A DNA stretch of 64,000 nt from Blasia pusilla. Lineage: Eukaryota; Marchantiophyta; Marchantiopsida; Blasiales. Within the stretch, counting starts at the first letter, position 1; the number at the start of each line of letters is the position of its first letter. The stretch is from assembly GCA_050084515.1 (NCBI GenBank), contig CM114271.1:55118001-55182000 (forward strand). Reading direction: 5' to 3'. The notes beneath the pieces were generated by a model. That model was not told the origin of the DNA and did no database searches. It worked only from the letters and a program-made list of their open reading frames with translations. Position numbers and translations under genes: made by a program. Positions 44,682 to 57,700 of the stretch are shown piece by piece.

Positions 44682-44799
44682 ACCTTAGCTGGTCCAACTC
44701 CCAACGTCGCCAACTCTATGGCGGAAAATAGCGGAGTCTGACTCACTCTAGTGGCCACCTCCAACACTGACTCCACTCGAGCCGGCATAGGAGTTGTCA

Positions 44800-45320
44800 C
44801 TCCAACTCCTCATGACGTCGACGTAGGTGCCTGAACTGTAAGCACCGCTGGTCGTCGAGGCACCATCAATGGTGTGTGTAGTGCCTCCGACAATGTGAAC
44901 GACTGTGGAACCCTGGCCTGCCGCCCATCGGTCTCCTCTGGTGGGTCAATCTCAACTCCACCTCTCGATGGCTCGGTGCCTCTCGCAGCACCCCGAGTCA
45001 CCACTGTAGCTGCCTCAACCTGGGTGCACTACACATAAATCCCATACTGGAGAGATCCTCACCCAAGTCAGGGTAAGAGGTAGAGACTTGAGTCACACTA
45101 GCTGCTCGCAGCTCCGTGCCTTCCCTAAGCTGCATCATCGTCATGGCAGCAATCCTCTGCTCCAACTGATCGATGCGTGAGAGAAGGGTCGGCTCTGGTG
45201 CTCCTGCTCCATCTCCTCTGGCTGGTGGTGGTCCTCTACCACCACGTCCAAGAAGAACTCCCCGACCTCCTCCAGGACGACCGCCCCCAGGCCCTCGGCC
45301 TACCTCTGGACGTGCCCCTC
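44800..45320 (-). pseudogene. gag tail of the A-subfamily half of copy C
   Basis: A Gly/Arg/Pro-rich stretch followed by an IDQLEQRIAAM coiled segment and LGEDLSSMG matches the gag tail of copy A (IEHLEQKLATM, GGDDLSYMA). It has no capsid core or zinc knuckle: those were lost at the junction with the B/D-type half. Frames are broken. Confidence 0.65.
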
Positions 45321-45339
45321 ATCGATGGTCAAAACATCT

Positions 45340-46190
45340 ATCCCTAAGCGTACCCCCAAGTCTCCATCGTGACTACGGTAGAACTCTCCGGTGCGGGTGT
45401 CGGTGATTGCCATGGTGCAACCCTGACTAGGACAGTAGAACTCGGCTGCTCCCCTATAGCCAACAACAAACTTTGATATCCCCCACTTGCAGTTACCAGA
45501 ACCACGCTCGATGATATGGCTATCATCTCCTGGCGTACCTACAAAATATCCCAAGAAGTCCAAGGGTGTCTCCCCGATCACCCCTCATGTGTCGATCTCC
45601 TCGAGTCTCACCCCCAGCCACTGCCTCAACTATCTCGGTAAACACAGGGCTCATCAACGCAACACTTGTAATGTATCAGAACCTCAAACAACGTTGCTCA
45701 GCTATCCCTAAGTTGAAAATTCATGTCAAGCAGTTCAGGTCCATCGCCTGACCCATGACGTCGTGATGCCTCTGATAGTGATGGTATTGTCATCACTCTT
45801 GTGGGGAATCCCATCGCTCACTCTCGCTCATCGACATTTGGCTCCATCAACCATTCTACCTAGTCATCCCAAACCAAGCCACACCCGGTCTCCTTGAATG
45901 CATAGGAAGCGAGAAAACTAACAAATGTGGGAAAGGCTGCTCGTGGCATGCCAATCCTGTTGACCACATTCAACGGAGGTCAATCATTTGTCGTACTGCC
46001 TATGATCGACGACCTGGATCCAGAATAGAATCCACCAAAAAAGGGAGGGGCACTCCACTTTGCATACACCTCCATAAAACCTCATGTGGCACCAAGTTGG
46101 TCCACCAAAGATACGGGCGATGTGCCCGTGAACCTACACTCACCGCATCTAACAAAGGCGGTTGCTTATGAGCCATATATGAAGGCGTAG
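45340..46190 (-). pseudogene. Methyltransferase 3' fragment (B/D subfamily) fused to gag in copy C
   Basis: In 46203-46000 the gag sequence MPQGPTPSYMAHKQPP runs straight into LLDAVSVGSRAHRPYLWWTN of the methyltransferase. An internal deletion has removed the second half of gag, the protease and methyltransferase motifs I-VI. The remaining C-terminal sequence and linker (45581-45340: LDFLGYFVGTPGDDS, EFYRSHDGDLG) match copy B. Confidence 0.75.
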
Positions 46191-47250
46191 GTCCCTGTGG
46201 CACGGCCTCTAAGTATCCTCCTTGAGCTCATGGTGCCATAGATCTATCTTGAAATTCACGTTGTTGCACTGGTGGTGCACTGGCAGACAATCGTGTGTGC
46301 TCTCGTCTATAACCCATGGTGGCTACTCTCTCCTCTGCCATGTTGTGCTCAATGTTCTTGGAAATCCTAAAAACATCTCTTAACGTAGGTGAGGTATTCA
46401 TAAGAAGTGCCTCCTCCCACATCCGTGTCCACAGGGTTCAGTCCAACATCGCGTACCATGACTGGATAGCCTGGGACTCTATCACCCTTGAGTGACGTTA
46501 ATCAATCAACGCAAGCGAGTGTAGGCCTCACACAAACTCTCACTTGGACGCCTCTGGAAGTTGTCGATGCTCCGCAACTTCTCAATCCGTACCCCTGATA
46601 GTTCATCCTCAACTCCGCAAAGAACTCAACCACGGGGTTGAACTTGGGACGAACCCGATTGGGCCGTGCAACTGCTCCAGTGCAAGTTACCCCTCCTCAA
46701 ACATGACTGGTGGAAGAGAAAGAAGCCTCTTCTCACTCCTCCTCCTCATCGGGAAATGGCTCAGTCCATGACACATAATGTGGGTCATAGTAGAGTCTCC
46801 ATGCCTCAATCTCCTGAGCATATCGGTGGGAGAACTCATGGTAATCATCCATGGGTACCCCCTCTAAATGCTGTAACATTCCGTTCCATGCTGTAAACAT
46901 ATTGAACTATCTGGAGTTCCTCACTTGCTGTGAGTCACACCAACTCCTAAACTCTGCAATAAAGTCGTGCAACTCTATCGTGCCTATAGCACCCACAAAC
47001 CTACGCGGTCGTCTACCTTGGTCGTCCATCTCATACGCCCAACTTGTAAGACCACTCAATGTGTGCGGTGATGCACTAACAAACTCCTCTACACTCTCCC
47101 CCTGGTTTGAAGGCGACACAGAAGGAGTTTGAGGCGGTCCCTCACGTGGAGACCCTTGAAACCTCGCGACACTCCGCGTAAAACCTCTAGAGCTACTCTC
47201 CGGTCCACCACCTTGCCTCTCAAAGTCTCAAAAGGACGTCGTGATGACCT
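46150..47250 (-). pseudogene. gag of the B/D-subfamily half of copy C (truncated)
   Basis: Pieces matching copy B: LSGLTSWAYEMDDQGRRPRR and IELHDFIAEFRSWCDSQQVR (47119-46907), then AYTRLRRL-like and YDFQ-like segments in other frames. MNTSPTLRDVFRISKNIEHN (46422-46228) is followed by the join to the methyltransferase tail. Frames are broken. Confidence 0.75.
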
Positions 47251-47329
47251 CGTGACCTTCTCACGTGATCACTCTCAATCTTGCAAGGAATCCCTCAATC
47301 ACTCAGACTAAACATGCGACACTCAGTCT

Positions 47330-48230
47330 ACACTCCCTCTCACTGAGACGTGTGACGTGCGGCAATAAGCGGCGTGGGCCCAAATCATGAGGCTACCATC
47401 TTATCAAAAACCTACCCTCAACTCTAGACATCCCACACATGTCTATGTCCCCTAAACTACATACATCAATAATGCTCTCGGCATCTACACGAAACCCAAT
47501 ATCCCAAATAACTTCCCAATGTCCCCGAATTCCCTCACGTGTGTAGGGCAAGAGACCAGAATGAGTAACCTAACAACAAATATTGATGTCACTCCTCAAC
47601 AACTTTAAATCTTGACCCTAACTTGGTCGTGGAGAGAAACTCCTCCAAGCAGCTATTTGTACTCCTCTAGTACTAACGATGCTCAAATCTCCTCGATGTA
47701 CAGTGTGGGTCCAACGGGACGGTGCGGCACTGGCGGCACGGAACGGCTACAAACGTCACGACACTCGGGAAAGGGATGCCGCACTCCTCGACACATCCTC
47801 TTCAATCAACAAAACACAATTTGCTTCCTAGTGATGGAGCGGCTCCACGATCGAGACAGTGCGGTGCGACCACGAGCGACACGACGCGGCAATCAGAGGC
47901 GCATTGCAGCTACGGGCGTCATAACATGGTACTTGATTCTCGTCGAGCAGCTACCAATCACAACATAGAAAATTGGAAAAGAAAGTGCGATCCCATGAAT
48001 AAAAAAAGGTCACCTTTTCGAAGTTGCGAGTTAACAAGTGGCAACGACTCATACATACTCACAAAGTACGGCAATAGCAGCCCTACTTGGCCTTAAACAG
48101 TATTGGCAGCTGGATACAATCTTGAACAGCGGCGGTGGGGACGGTAGTGACAACTGACAACGGCGGCAAGAGCTTGAGAGCTCATTCTCTCTCTTTGTAA
48201 ATCGATCAAATCTCTCATCACATCTCACAC
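47330..48230 (-). other. Leader of copy C
   Basis: Contains the gcggcac/ggtgcgg-rich leader shared with B and D (47640-47960), then the attggtagctgctcgacg segment equivalent to attggtaaccgctcgacg in D (about 59470). No gene is supported. The open plus-strand frames here follow the high GC content. Confidence 0.6.
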
Positions 48231-48374
48231 CAAGCTCTCTATGGTGTACGCTCTCTCTCATGTGAAACCAAACCCACTCTCCTAATACGAGGCTTGGATT
48301 ACACACACAAGGCTAGGAGGACCATAGCTCCGCCACCTCATGCCAAGAGGTTCAACAAAGAAAGAATGAGCTCT

Positions 48375-48467
<93 letters not shown>

Positions 48468-48782
48468 AGGTATATCCCCTTCCCTCTCCCAAACTCTCTC
48501 CTCCGTAACCTTTGCTCACATGTCACCTCCTTGGGTCTTGACCTACTGTAGCAAGTCCAAGGCTTTTTCCCAAAGTGGAAAGGCAACTATAATCCCAATG
48601 GAAACTTACCTAAAATGGTAAGTTTCTCTATATGGTTCCAAATGAGCTTAAACAAATGGGAAACCTGCTCTCTCAGGTTACCCGTGGCCTCAAGAGGTCA
48701 TCCTTGACCTCCTTAGGTTGTCCTCCAGTATCTTCGAAGGTGCTCTACTAGATCTCGCCGATCTATCCTAAAAGACGTGGCA
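48230..48782 (-). repeat. 5' LTR of copy C, with expanded CT tract
   Basis: Matches the B and D LTRs (ccaaacccactctcctaat, gcttggattacac, caagaggttcaacaaag, aggttacccgtggcctc) and ends AAAAGACGTGGCA at 48782. At 48379-48466 a pure (CT)n run of about 44 units replaces the short ctctctctcc of copy B. Reading frames through it are artefacts. Confidence 0.82.
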
Positions 48783-49204
48783 CATTAATAAGTATGCAGA
48801 AGACAAGTAGTTGGCACAACATCTCAGTGCTCTAGAGTCTTTGTCTCTTGTATTCTAGTGCCATGTTGTACTGATGCTTGTTGATACCAAGTGTCTATTT
48901 TTGTCTACAATATGACCTACATATACACTATAGGTTGCTTCATGTGTTTGTGGTTTTGCATCAACAACCAATTCTGTTATGGTCTTGTGAACCTAAGAAT
49001 CTTCTACCATATAGTTGTTGTCCACACGCATCATTGCTTAGCTGCATTCTACTGTTTTTGTAGGCATGGCTGTTACATACAACATGCAAAGCTATGGTTG
49101 CACAAAAACAAACAAGTCCTTCCATTGGACGTACGTGGACGGACAAGTCTGGACATGTCCACGGACATGGGGTTCCAAGAGATGGGACCCATATTTTTAT
49201 TTAC
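48783..49204. other. Spacer between copy C and copia fragment 2
   Basis: Nothing recognised. The short open frames here show no family resemblance. Confidence 0.4.
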
Positions 49205-52165
49205 AGTCAAGCTCATGAGACACCTTAACTGTTACATTTGGTACTCACACGAAGTAGGGAAGCTTAATCTTTGTTAGTCAGTTAAGAGCGATTATCTTAA
49301 CTAGGATTACTTAATCACAATTAGTCTAACTCGAGACTATGGTTAAGGTTAGGGTTAGGGTTGCTTATACATACCCTATGTAAGTGAGAAGGGGACCAAC
49401 CTCCACTCATTCTCTCATTGCAAATTTTGTTCTCCATGGTGGTGTGTGAGTGTGAGAGCCGCTTCCCACTAATTAATTATGCTTCTTTAGCAATTTCCAC
49501 ATTGTATCAGAGCAATAGGAGAACATCACTTGAAATTCTTGGTGTTTGAAGAGATAAGAGAGGCAAGAGAAGGCACAATTTCAGTTTGGGAGAAGGAATT
49601 TTTGTTCAGAGCTCAGTGGGTGCAGATTTCAGGTGGAGCTTTGATGGTGATAAAACTTCGGAGGCGCTTTTGAGGGCTTTTCCGATCGATTTAGCCATCT
49701 AGGTCCACAACAGCTAGAACAATGACTAAGACTAGTTCTAGCTTTATTGTAGAGCTCGTCGAGAGCTTTCCAACATATCCTAAATTGCTCGATTTTGATA
49801 TTTTGAGCTCATGTAGTAGCAATTTCACAGTAGGAAAGTGCAATTAGTGAAGAAAAGTTGTGCAATTTGCTCTCTACAGACTAATTTTGACTAGTTCTTT
49901 CATACAATTGATCAATTTTGGCAAATTTCAAATCAATTTTTTTGTAGGAGTGGTCTATGATTCAATTCAAGCAGTAGAGAGCATGTACTCATTAAGTAGT
50001 GCTTGTCGTAGCCTTTCGACCATAGAACCCGCGCCCTGGTTGGACGATGCTTGAGATTGGGATGGGTGTAGAGAGAGAAGCAAGTGAAGAAGGTACCATA
50101 TGAGAGGAGGGAGACACTCTCATATAGTGTGAGTGTTGACCAAACAACGTGTTGGTGCGGAGCTTCCAAGTGTCAACCAAGAAACTCTTCACCACACCAT
50201 CTAATTTACGTGATTGGGATCCCCAATAGACATTACTTACCAGTGCAGCAGCTTTGGGCAATGAATCAAGGCTATGGTAAATTGGGGTGTGAAAGATGAT
50301 GAGTGGGATGTTACAGTAGTTTTTGAAATAGTATTTGTAATTATGGTTAGCGCATCAAATGATTATGAGCAACTAAGTGTAGAAGAATTCGAAGAATATT
50401 TTGTCAAGGGGTCTCGTTTCAATGCAAGCAAAAGATTAACGGTGTTCTTTGCTGAGATCAAAATACTCGAGAATCTTATAGTTGCTTCCCAGAGAGCCTC
50501 CAATCTCTATTTAAGAGTAATTCCATGTACAGTGAGATTTCCAATCACCAATCTAAAGAGATAGAAGATTCAGAGTGGAGGATGTCTCCTGATTGTTGTA
50601 GCGGTATTTGTCAATGGTTATGATGAGTCCATTCTAGACGAACAACTCATTGTTGTAAATAGAGTACTTCGCAGAAAATTTCTTCCCGCCTTCCTCAGTG
50701 ACACGAGAGATATGATCAACGAGGAGTATAGATTCCTTGCAACCCTCGGAGAGAATGAGTTTTGAATGGGTGACCTGGTGGAGATTTTCTTTGCCTTGTT
50801 GGAGCGCGGAAGAATGCCATTGTGGTAGATCCATGTTGCCGTGTTCTCGCAGCTCTAGTGGTGAGTTTCTCATTCCGAACCTAAGTTTTGATCATGATTA
50901 CATAGATTCTACTTCTTATTCAAAGATATGTACCAACTTCCGGAGCTGGTACCTTCATAGGTTTTCGGGCATCCATTTCCAAGAATTTTGTCTACAAGTG
51001 GATGATGCAACATTGTCAGACTTCTACATGAAATTCGATCAATTCTTCAAGATCGATTCAAACCAGAATCTTCTAAGGACTACCCTTGCACTGAAGTCCG
51101 AACTAGACAGGAAGGTGACACCTTCCATAGGCAAAATCAGCCGGATGCCCAGAATCGCAAAGGAGCAAAGGACTCGGACATGGAAGAGGAGTCAAATGAT
51201 TACAAAGTGGAGGAAGATGCGCTCTACATAACTTCACTCAATCAACTACGAACCAATACTAGCTAAAATCAGAAGGTGGTGATGGTGGAAACCATTGGGG
51301 TCAAGATCTACAACAGAGGGTCCTTGGATCTTGCAATTACTATGGAATTTAGAGTCACTTTGCAAAGTTTTGCTTCAAGGAGAAAGCAGATATGAGAACA
51401 TGAGCCTTTTGACAACAAAACTATGTGGAGCAACAACACTTAGGGTAGTATCAAGAAAAAAATATAAAAATTTGAGCACTTTTTGGTCACGACTCATCAT
51501 ATGGGAGCAATGGTCAAGAAAGAGTCGACTGCAGATTGGTACATCGATTCTGGTTCATCAAATCACATGACCTCACAAGCTAAATGGTTGAGTAGTATGG
51601 AGCCAATGAAAGATCCTGCAATATTGCTCATAAGAGATGATGCTCAATATTATATCACACATACTGATAAAGTTCCAATAGCATTAGATGGTCTTGATGC
51701 TCTTGGAAATATTCTCTATGTTCCAATTATTGCAAGAAATTTGATCTCTATAGGACACATGGTAGAACAGGATTATCAAGTGAAGTTAAACACAGACGGT
51801 TGTTTCATTGAAAGATAGGATGACCAGATTATGATAGCCAAAGGAACTAGATCTGACATTATGTTCAAATTAAGTGTTTCTATGCAAGAGATTCAAATAA
51901 CAATGTATGGTCAAATTGGCGAAAAAAAGTCACAGATTTAACTATGTGGTATAAGAAAATTGGGCATATGAATCGTCACATATTACAGAGTCTTTCATCA
52001 TCTAATCTAGTAATAGGACTTCCTAAATGATAAAATCCTATTATGTTAGAGGTATGCCTTGCTTGCCAATTTGGAAAAAAAACTACATTTCTATTTCCAA
52101 ACAAAGCTAGAAGGACATTCAAGATATTGGAGTTGATTCAAATGACTAAGGGAAGAATGTATGTA
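49205..52165 (+). mobile_element. Ty1/copia-type fragment 2 (5' LTR through start of integrase)
   Basis: The LTR 49205-49501 (same family as 27455-27765) ends at the primer-binding site TTGTATCAGAGC (49502-49513, one change from the canonical sequence). A degraded gag follows, with a knuckle at about 51327-51368 (CNYYGI-x-SHFAKFC, second Cys replaced by Tyr). The protease is next, then a GAG-pre-integrase region. Sequence ends near 52165 before the integrase core; no RT or 3' LTR is visible. 50274-51290 does not look like typical copia gag and could include unrelated DNA. Confidence 0.75.
51483..52165 (+). pseudogene. Copia protease and GAG-pre-integrase domain
   Basis: 51483-51818: WYIDSGSSNHMTSQAKWLSS with catalytic Asp at residue 22 is the copia protease signature, followed by NILYVPIIARNLISIGHMVEQ. 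After a stop at 51816, frames give LWHK-like W-Y-K-K-I-G-H-M-N-R-H and, after another stop, LEVCLACQFGKKTTF. This is the H-x3-H ... C-x2-C GAG-pre-integrase zinc motif. The polyprotein is interrupted and truncated. Confidence 0.78.
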
Positions 52166-53635
52166 TTATTCCAAGCCATGTACCTCAAGTCGTAAGGCCT
52201 AAACCCTAAGTCATACTCACTTAGACAATATCATATTAATGAATCATACTACAACAAATTAAAACCGGGTTTTCTAAAAAACCAAATTTATCGAAATTGG
52301 TGTTTTTGATCTCTTTATATATTAAGGTAGGCATATATTATGACACTATTAAGATACATGTGTGAAATACATGTTTATGTGTGGAAATAGGAATAGGGGT
52401 TTGGCTTATTGTTAATCTTTTTATTTTCTCAAATTTTCTTCTATGGAGTATATTGTCAACAACTCTATGATTATACGTATGATTTCTAGGTATGCTTAAT
52501 TGTGTTTGTCCATGGATGTGGTCATTCTTCAATATGCTCATGCAATTGGTGAAAAATGAATAACTACCAACTAACCTTTGATTTCCCTAGTTATGTAGTA
52601 AGAGCTTTTGATTGACCTAATTATATCACAAGGTGAATTTTATCTATTAGGCGATATGGTGGTTATCAATCCAAGATTTTTGGTACTTGTTGGGTTGGAA
52701 TGCCCATACCAAAGGATGTGTGATTGATCCATGCAAGAAAAAAAGAATTAAGTTATGCTTTGCGTGACATGCTTCTAATGACTTTATCCTTGTTGGAGAG
52801 GAAGTTTTTGGGCATATTTGTCTTTTAGTGCTTTCGTGAAACATACACTCACCATTCTCATGGTCCTCTCTCATCTCTAAGTTATAATCACTTATTAACT
52901 ATATAGCATTTAGGTGGCATTACAACCTAGATATTACGCATTGATGTTGAAAGTCAAGCCTAAATGCTTTGGTGGTCTCCAGTCTCATGGTCCATTCCCA
53001 TTTGACCGACCACTATTACTTGTATCAGATTTGCTTTAAGGGATTGAGTTTTTAATTATTTAAAATTAATAATAATGTTTTTTATTCATTTAACTTCTCT
53101 TGTTGCATTTTTCTTTGTTGCCTTTCTTCAAAGTTTATTTTTAAAAATTTTCATCTGTATTATCAGCGGAGACTTGATTTGCAAACACTATACATTTTTT
53201 GACACGTGACAAGAAAATGCTACCCATCTACGAGCGGAATTTATTTATTTATTTGTATAGGACAAGATTAGTCCCTAGTCCCGCGTACACTAGTAAATAA
53301 GTTCGATGCTACTCACACAGGTTTCAAAGTCGTTTATCTCGATGTGATCGCCGGGCGATCGACACGAACGCGATCTTACATACTTACAGGCGACGCCTTG
53401 CGGTAACCGGACGGCCGTCGCGCTCCGTCCCCTCTGGACCTGAAATCGAAAGTCGGACGTGGCAGGTTTGACCTCTGAATCAAGCATCGCAAATATCTCC
53501 AGAGTCCAGCAAAGACGAGCTAAGGGCTGTGTCGGAAACACGGCTCAAACTCCCATACGTCCTATAGCCACTGAATTCCGTACGAAAATACGTCGGAGAT
53601 CGTCCGGTGCATGATTTAAGTCGCAGAGCCGGACC

Positions 53636-53693
53636 GGCAACCACGACTTTCTAATCGATTACGACTAGTAAGCGATTAGAAATCGTGGTCGCC
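53636..53693. repeat. Inverted repeat, about 21-bp arms
   Basis: Arms 53636-53657 and 53673-53693 (around accacgac-tttctaatcg) pair with one bulge and one mismatch, loop 15 nt. Confidence 0.85.
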
Positions 53694-54673
53694 AGTGTGG
53701 GAATTCAAAACTTTCTTTTCGGTGTTGTCGACTAAACTTGTACGCTAGATCCATACTCCATCGAATGGATACAATAGGAAGGTGACAACGTATTCAAAGA
53801 CGAGGCGTGGTCCAGACATGGCGTGGTCCATAGCGCCTCGGGAATCCTCGAAGCACACATGTAAGAAGTTTCTTAAACATGTGACTTAGTTGCACGACAG
53901 TGATATTTAAAATTAAAATTTTCTTTCTTCTACTATTTAATGTATCATTTGCCACAACTTCAAAATTAAAAAAAGTCTAAATCGGATGTATATATTTTCA
54001 AGATAAAATCTGAATTTATCTTCCTTCCACGTTTGAAAATTCAAAGAATGCCAATCTCATTAAATATAATTTATTAAGATGAAAGAACTGCAGGGAGATT
54101 GGGAAATCTTTGAGAATTTCTTAAGAGAAAAAAATGAAAACTTTAAAAATTAAATAAGGGTAAAAAATTATGATTATGGAAGAGCAAAATCCGGAGATTT
54201 CTTTTGGAACATGAAATTTTTTCTTCCCAACTAAATTAAAAAACTGTCTTATAAGTTTCTCTTCTACCAATATGGATAATATAATATGATATGATTTTTT
54301 GCTTAATTTTAAAAAAGAATCTACTCTACAAGAAAATTAATTTTAACTAAGAATTTGTCTCGTCAACGGGAAACTGCTGTAAACTAGATTTCGCCGTTTA
54401 CATTTTCGCGATTAAGGGTCCGCCGTTTCGAAAACGACTCCATGTATGTCCAAGTCACCGGCGAATCAGCTGTTCCGACTTGGGAATTGTTGTAACTCTC
54501 GTTCGTATAGACTTCTCGGGAACTTGACTTCATGCGATGATCTGATATACCGGTCAAGTTGTTGGGACAGTAGTGTCATGAGCCAGACAGGTCTTCACAC
54601 AACATTGTTTCGACCTCTGGAAAAATGTTAGTTCCTGAGGCCTCTTAAGCAATTTCTTAAACTAGGTTTTGGA

Positions 54674-54714
54674 ACCGTCCATGCGGTGAGTGATCCATTC
54701 ACCGCATGGACGGT
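54674..54714. repeat. Inverted repeat, 19-bp arms, 3-nt loop
   Basis: Arms 54674-54692 and 54696-54714 (accgtccatgcggtgagtg) pair with a single mismatch. Confidence 0.9.
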
Positions 54715-57700
54715 GGAATTGGCTAGGTACATACCTCCAGGTGAGTCTCGCAGTCTTCGAATGGATTTCGATTTCTTAGAAGGGACAAGATGCTTCGCCT
54801 CAGTCAAGTTCTCAGACGAGATAGATCTGCACGTGATATTAGCTAGTTATGGATGACAAATACTTAAAACAGAATTTAAAATGCATTTTAAATGACAGTT
54901 AAAATTTCCCCCACAAAAGAATTATTAAGAATCCGCTACGTCCTGTTCCAAGGGCGATCTTCTGACGACGGAACGGGACACGTTTCTGGTGCAAGCCCGT
55001 ACTTGCCATCCTTCTCATCACCTCCTTTCCCTTCTCCCATCGAAATCAGATATTATAAAATTTCTTACTTAATTGATAAAAGGGTTAGCATGGCGTCTGC
55101 TCGAATTTAAAACGTGTGGTTTTGCATCGTTACGAACTCGTGCAATCGTGGATATGTTCAGTCGGACGAAGCAGTCAAATCTCTCAGAAGTCCGTAAGAG
55201 GTATTCTCGTCAATGCGAAGGCGATGAGCTTGGAAACAGGAAGTAGATGGATAAGAGACGTATAAGAGCGAGTCCGCAAGTTCGTGCAGCGCCAATATAA
55301 ATTCCTTCCTCTTCTTCTTTTCAAATTGCAATCGAGTAACATTGTTTCTAGTACGTGGTGAATGGTCAGTTTCTCTTTCCAAATCAATCAATACGAAATG
55401 GATAAATACGACTTCTTCGTTGAATGTTGGCTTGCTTTAATGGCAATCCATGTACAGATCTGAACGCATAGATCCCTTTCTCTACCTGTCGAACTCTTAC
55501 GGACGGGCATTACCTATTCGATCAGTTTTTTTCCTCCGTTTTATGCGGAAATTCAACCAAGGCTCCAAGCTCATAAGCTGCAAGTCGAAAAGAAGTTGCT
55601 ACTGATTCGCGTCTAGGTGGGAGCAAAATGATGTCCATTTAATGAGTCCGACTTGGCAACGCCTATCTAGCAAAATACGGAGCAACCATTCATACTAGAA
55701 ATCGCTGAATGTTTCCTCGGCGTGTTTCCTCGGCGCGGAGACTTGCCGGCGTGTTTGGACAATGAGAGGTAATCATAGATGGGGTTCTCCCACTTGGGTG
55801 AATGGTAGGGTTGTGCAAATCAGTTTGAACGAAGCTATGCTCTATACATATCCGGCATGTGCGTCATGGGAAATTGCAATAGAACAGTTGGACATCCGAG
55901 GAGGTATTTATCATGTATGTGGCCAACACGGATTGTGACAAAGTGGATGTTTTTAGTGCATTTACCTGTCACACAACCTTCACAAATTCATTGTGTGGTG
56001 GTGATGCGCTATGGGAATGTCTTCTGTTGAATTTGACAAGATGAGTATCGACGAACAAGTTCTTCATGTTCAAGCACAATCTAGTGGTCTTTGGATGTTT
56101 CTTGTGGAGCACAGACTAGGAGCTGGTGAGAGTATTGTTCATATAGCCACCCATAACCTCCTCCCGCCCAGGAAGTGCTTACCGCTTGTGGTGAATGTTG
56201 GCGGGTGATAACATTCCATTACCGTATGTCGAAGTTGTCACTAGCTGAGGACATAATATAAGTGAAAGTCCGCAAGATGATTTGCATGTTATTCTCAAGT
56301 CTACATCACTGAAGGCTGAAGGTGTGCAAATAAAAATTGAGGACATAGCGAAAAGGTCCATCTCTTTCATACACACCTTGAAGAAGTTCGTCATCACATG
56401 TGGCTAATAGTAGCTTGATAGATATCTTAAAGGAAGCCCTTCGTCACAAACCAAATATTTCGTGATGTGTGTTGTGTACTCACTTTTATAATAAAATCAC
56501 CTCATATTTTTTGCTCTATAGACTTATGCAGCTAAAGCAGCCGCCATTGTGATATTTGCTATAGGTAGAGTGTGCCTAAAGAGAAATAGGATACATATGT
56601 GAAATGTTGCTCATTCAATGAAGCACCCATGAATCTTAGGGATAATATGCACACATAATCATATCTCCTCTTAATTTTCTCAAAGGGTGTATTAAAACAG
56701 AGCAAAGTTTAGTAAGCTTGTATACAATGATGTTTAGCTTGAGCTATACTATCACCTTTCAACAAGTCTCTTCAATCTCTCTATTTCCTTAAGAGTATTT
56801 GCTCGGGTGGATTCCTTGTCTCCTTCTTCTGTTGAGACTCCTAACATCTTAAAGAGTTCACAGTCAAATGCTGAACTCTTGGAAGTCGACTCTTTCATGC
56901 TCGATACCCTTTCCAATGCCTCCAACCATAATGATGCCGAGTCATAACCTGATAGTCCTAGGTTTGAGTGTAGCATCTCCCTCTCACATATCAAAGTCGC
57001 GAGTCTATATATTTTCAAGAACATCTAAATACTTGTCTAGTCTAGCCAAGCTTCTTTCCTTTCGATCCATTTTTTCCTCCCAGCAGTGTAAATGCAAGGA
57101 ATATTCCGGTTTCACACCTACATATTCCATGTACAGTTGGAATATCCGCTCATCAACAACCTCTGATTCACTTTGTTGTAAACTTTAAGATGAAGTTGGT
57201 AAATCGTGGTCTTCCCTCGCATCTTGCACAAGAGACCCTTGAACAGAGATGAGGAGTATACGTTGTTGCAATAATTGTGGCAATCCAATGGTAGCTCTAA
57301 ATAGCCGTAAGGAAAGTGGAAGCACTCTCAGCTGGCCTCTACACCAACCAGCATCTATCTGTAAATAGACCTTGGTATTGTAAATATACTCTGCTGCCCT
57401 CTACAAAACACAAAGCTCTACCTACTTGCAAGAAAAACATGTACTATTGACAACACATATTGATCTATCTCAACCTTAATGTAGCCACAATGCAGTAGGT
57501 GCTAACCACAAGCAAGATTGATAAATAGCCGCCACCACAGAAATGTGTAAATAGTCGCCACCACAGAAATAGGAGTCCATATTGATTAACAATCTACATT
57601 GTATCCAAGGACCAACTAAGCACTCTACATAAGCCAAAAAAGAATAAGGTCATGCTCTCTATCAATAGCGCAAACTAGCCAAGAGCTAGACTCCTTGGAA

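Larger units (their letters stand above)
40672..48782 (-). mobile_element. Chimeric Ty3/gypsy-like copy C
   Basis: Minus-strand order: LTR, leader, gag and a methyltransferase tail of the B/D subfamily (48782 to about 45340). Then a fresh start in the gag tail, protease, methyltransferase, RT and RNase H of the A subfamily (about 45320-40672). The switch lies in 45300-45355. The 3' end is truncated just after RNase H near 40672, so integrase and 3' LTR are missing. The 3' half preserves the best RT and RNase H in the window. Confidence 0.82.

Noticed and set aside
48294-48586. Open frames of LSLSLS and RERERE repeats
   Set aside because: They are translations of the (CT)n microsatellite in the LTR of copy C.
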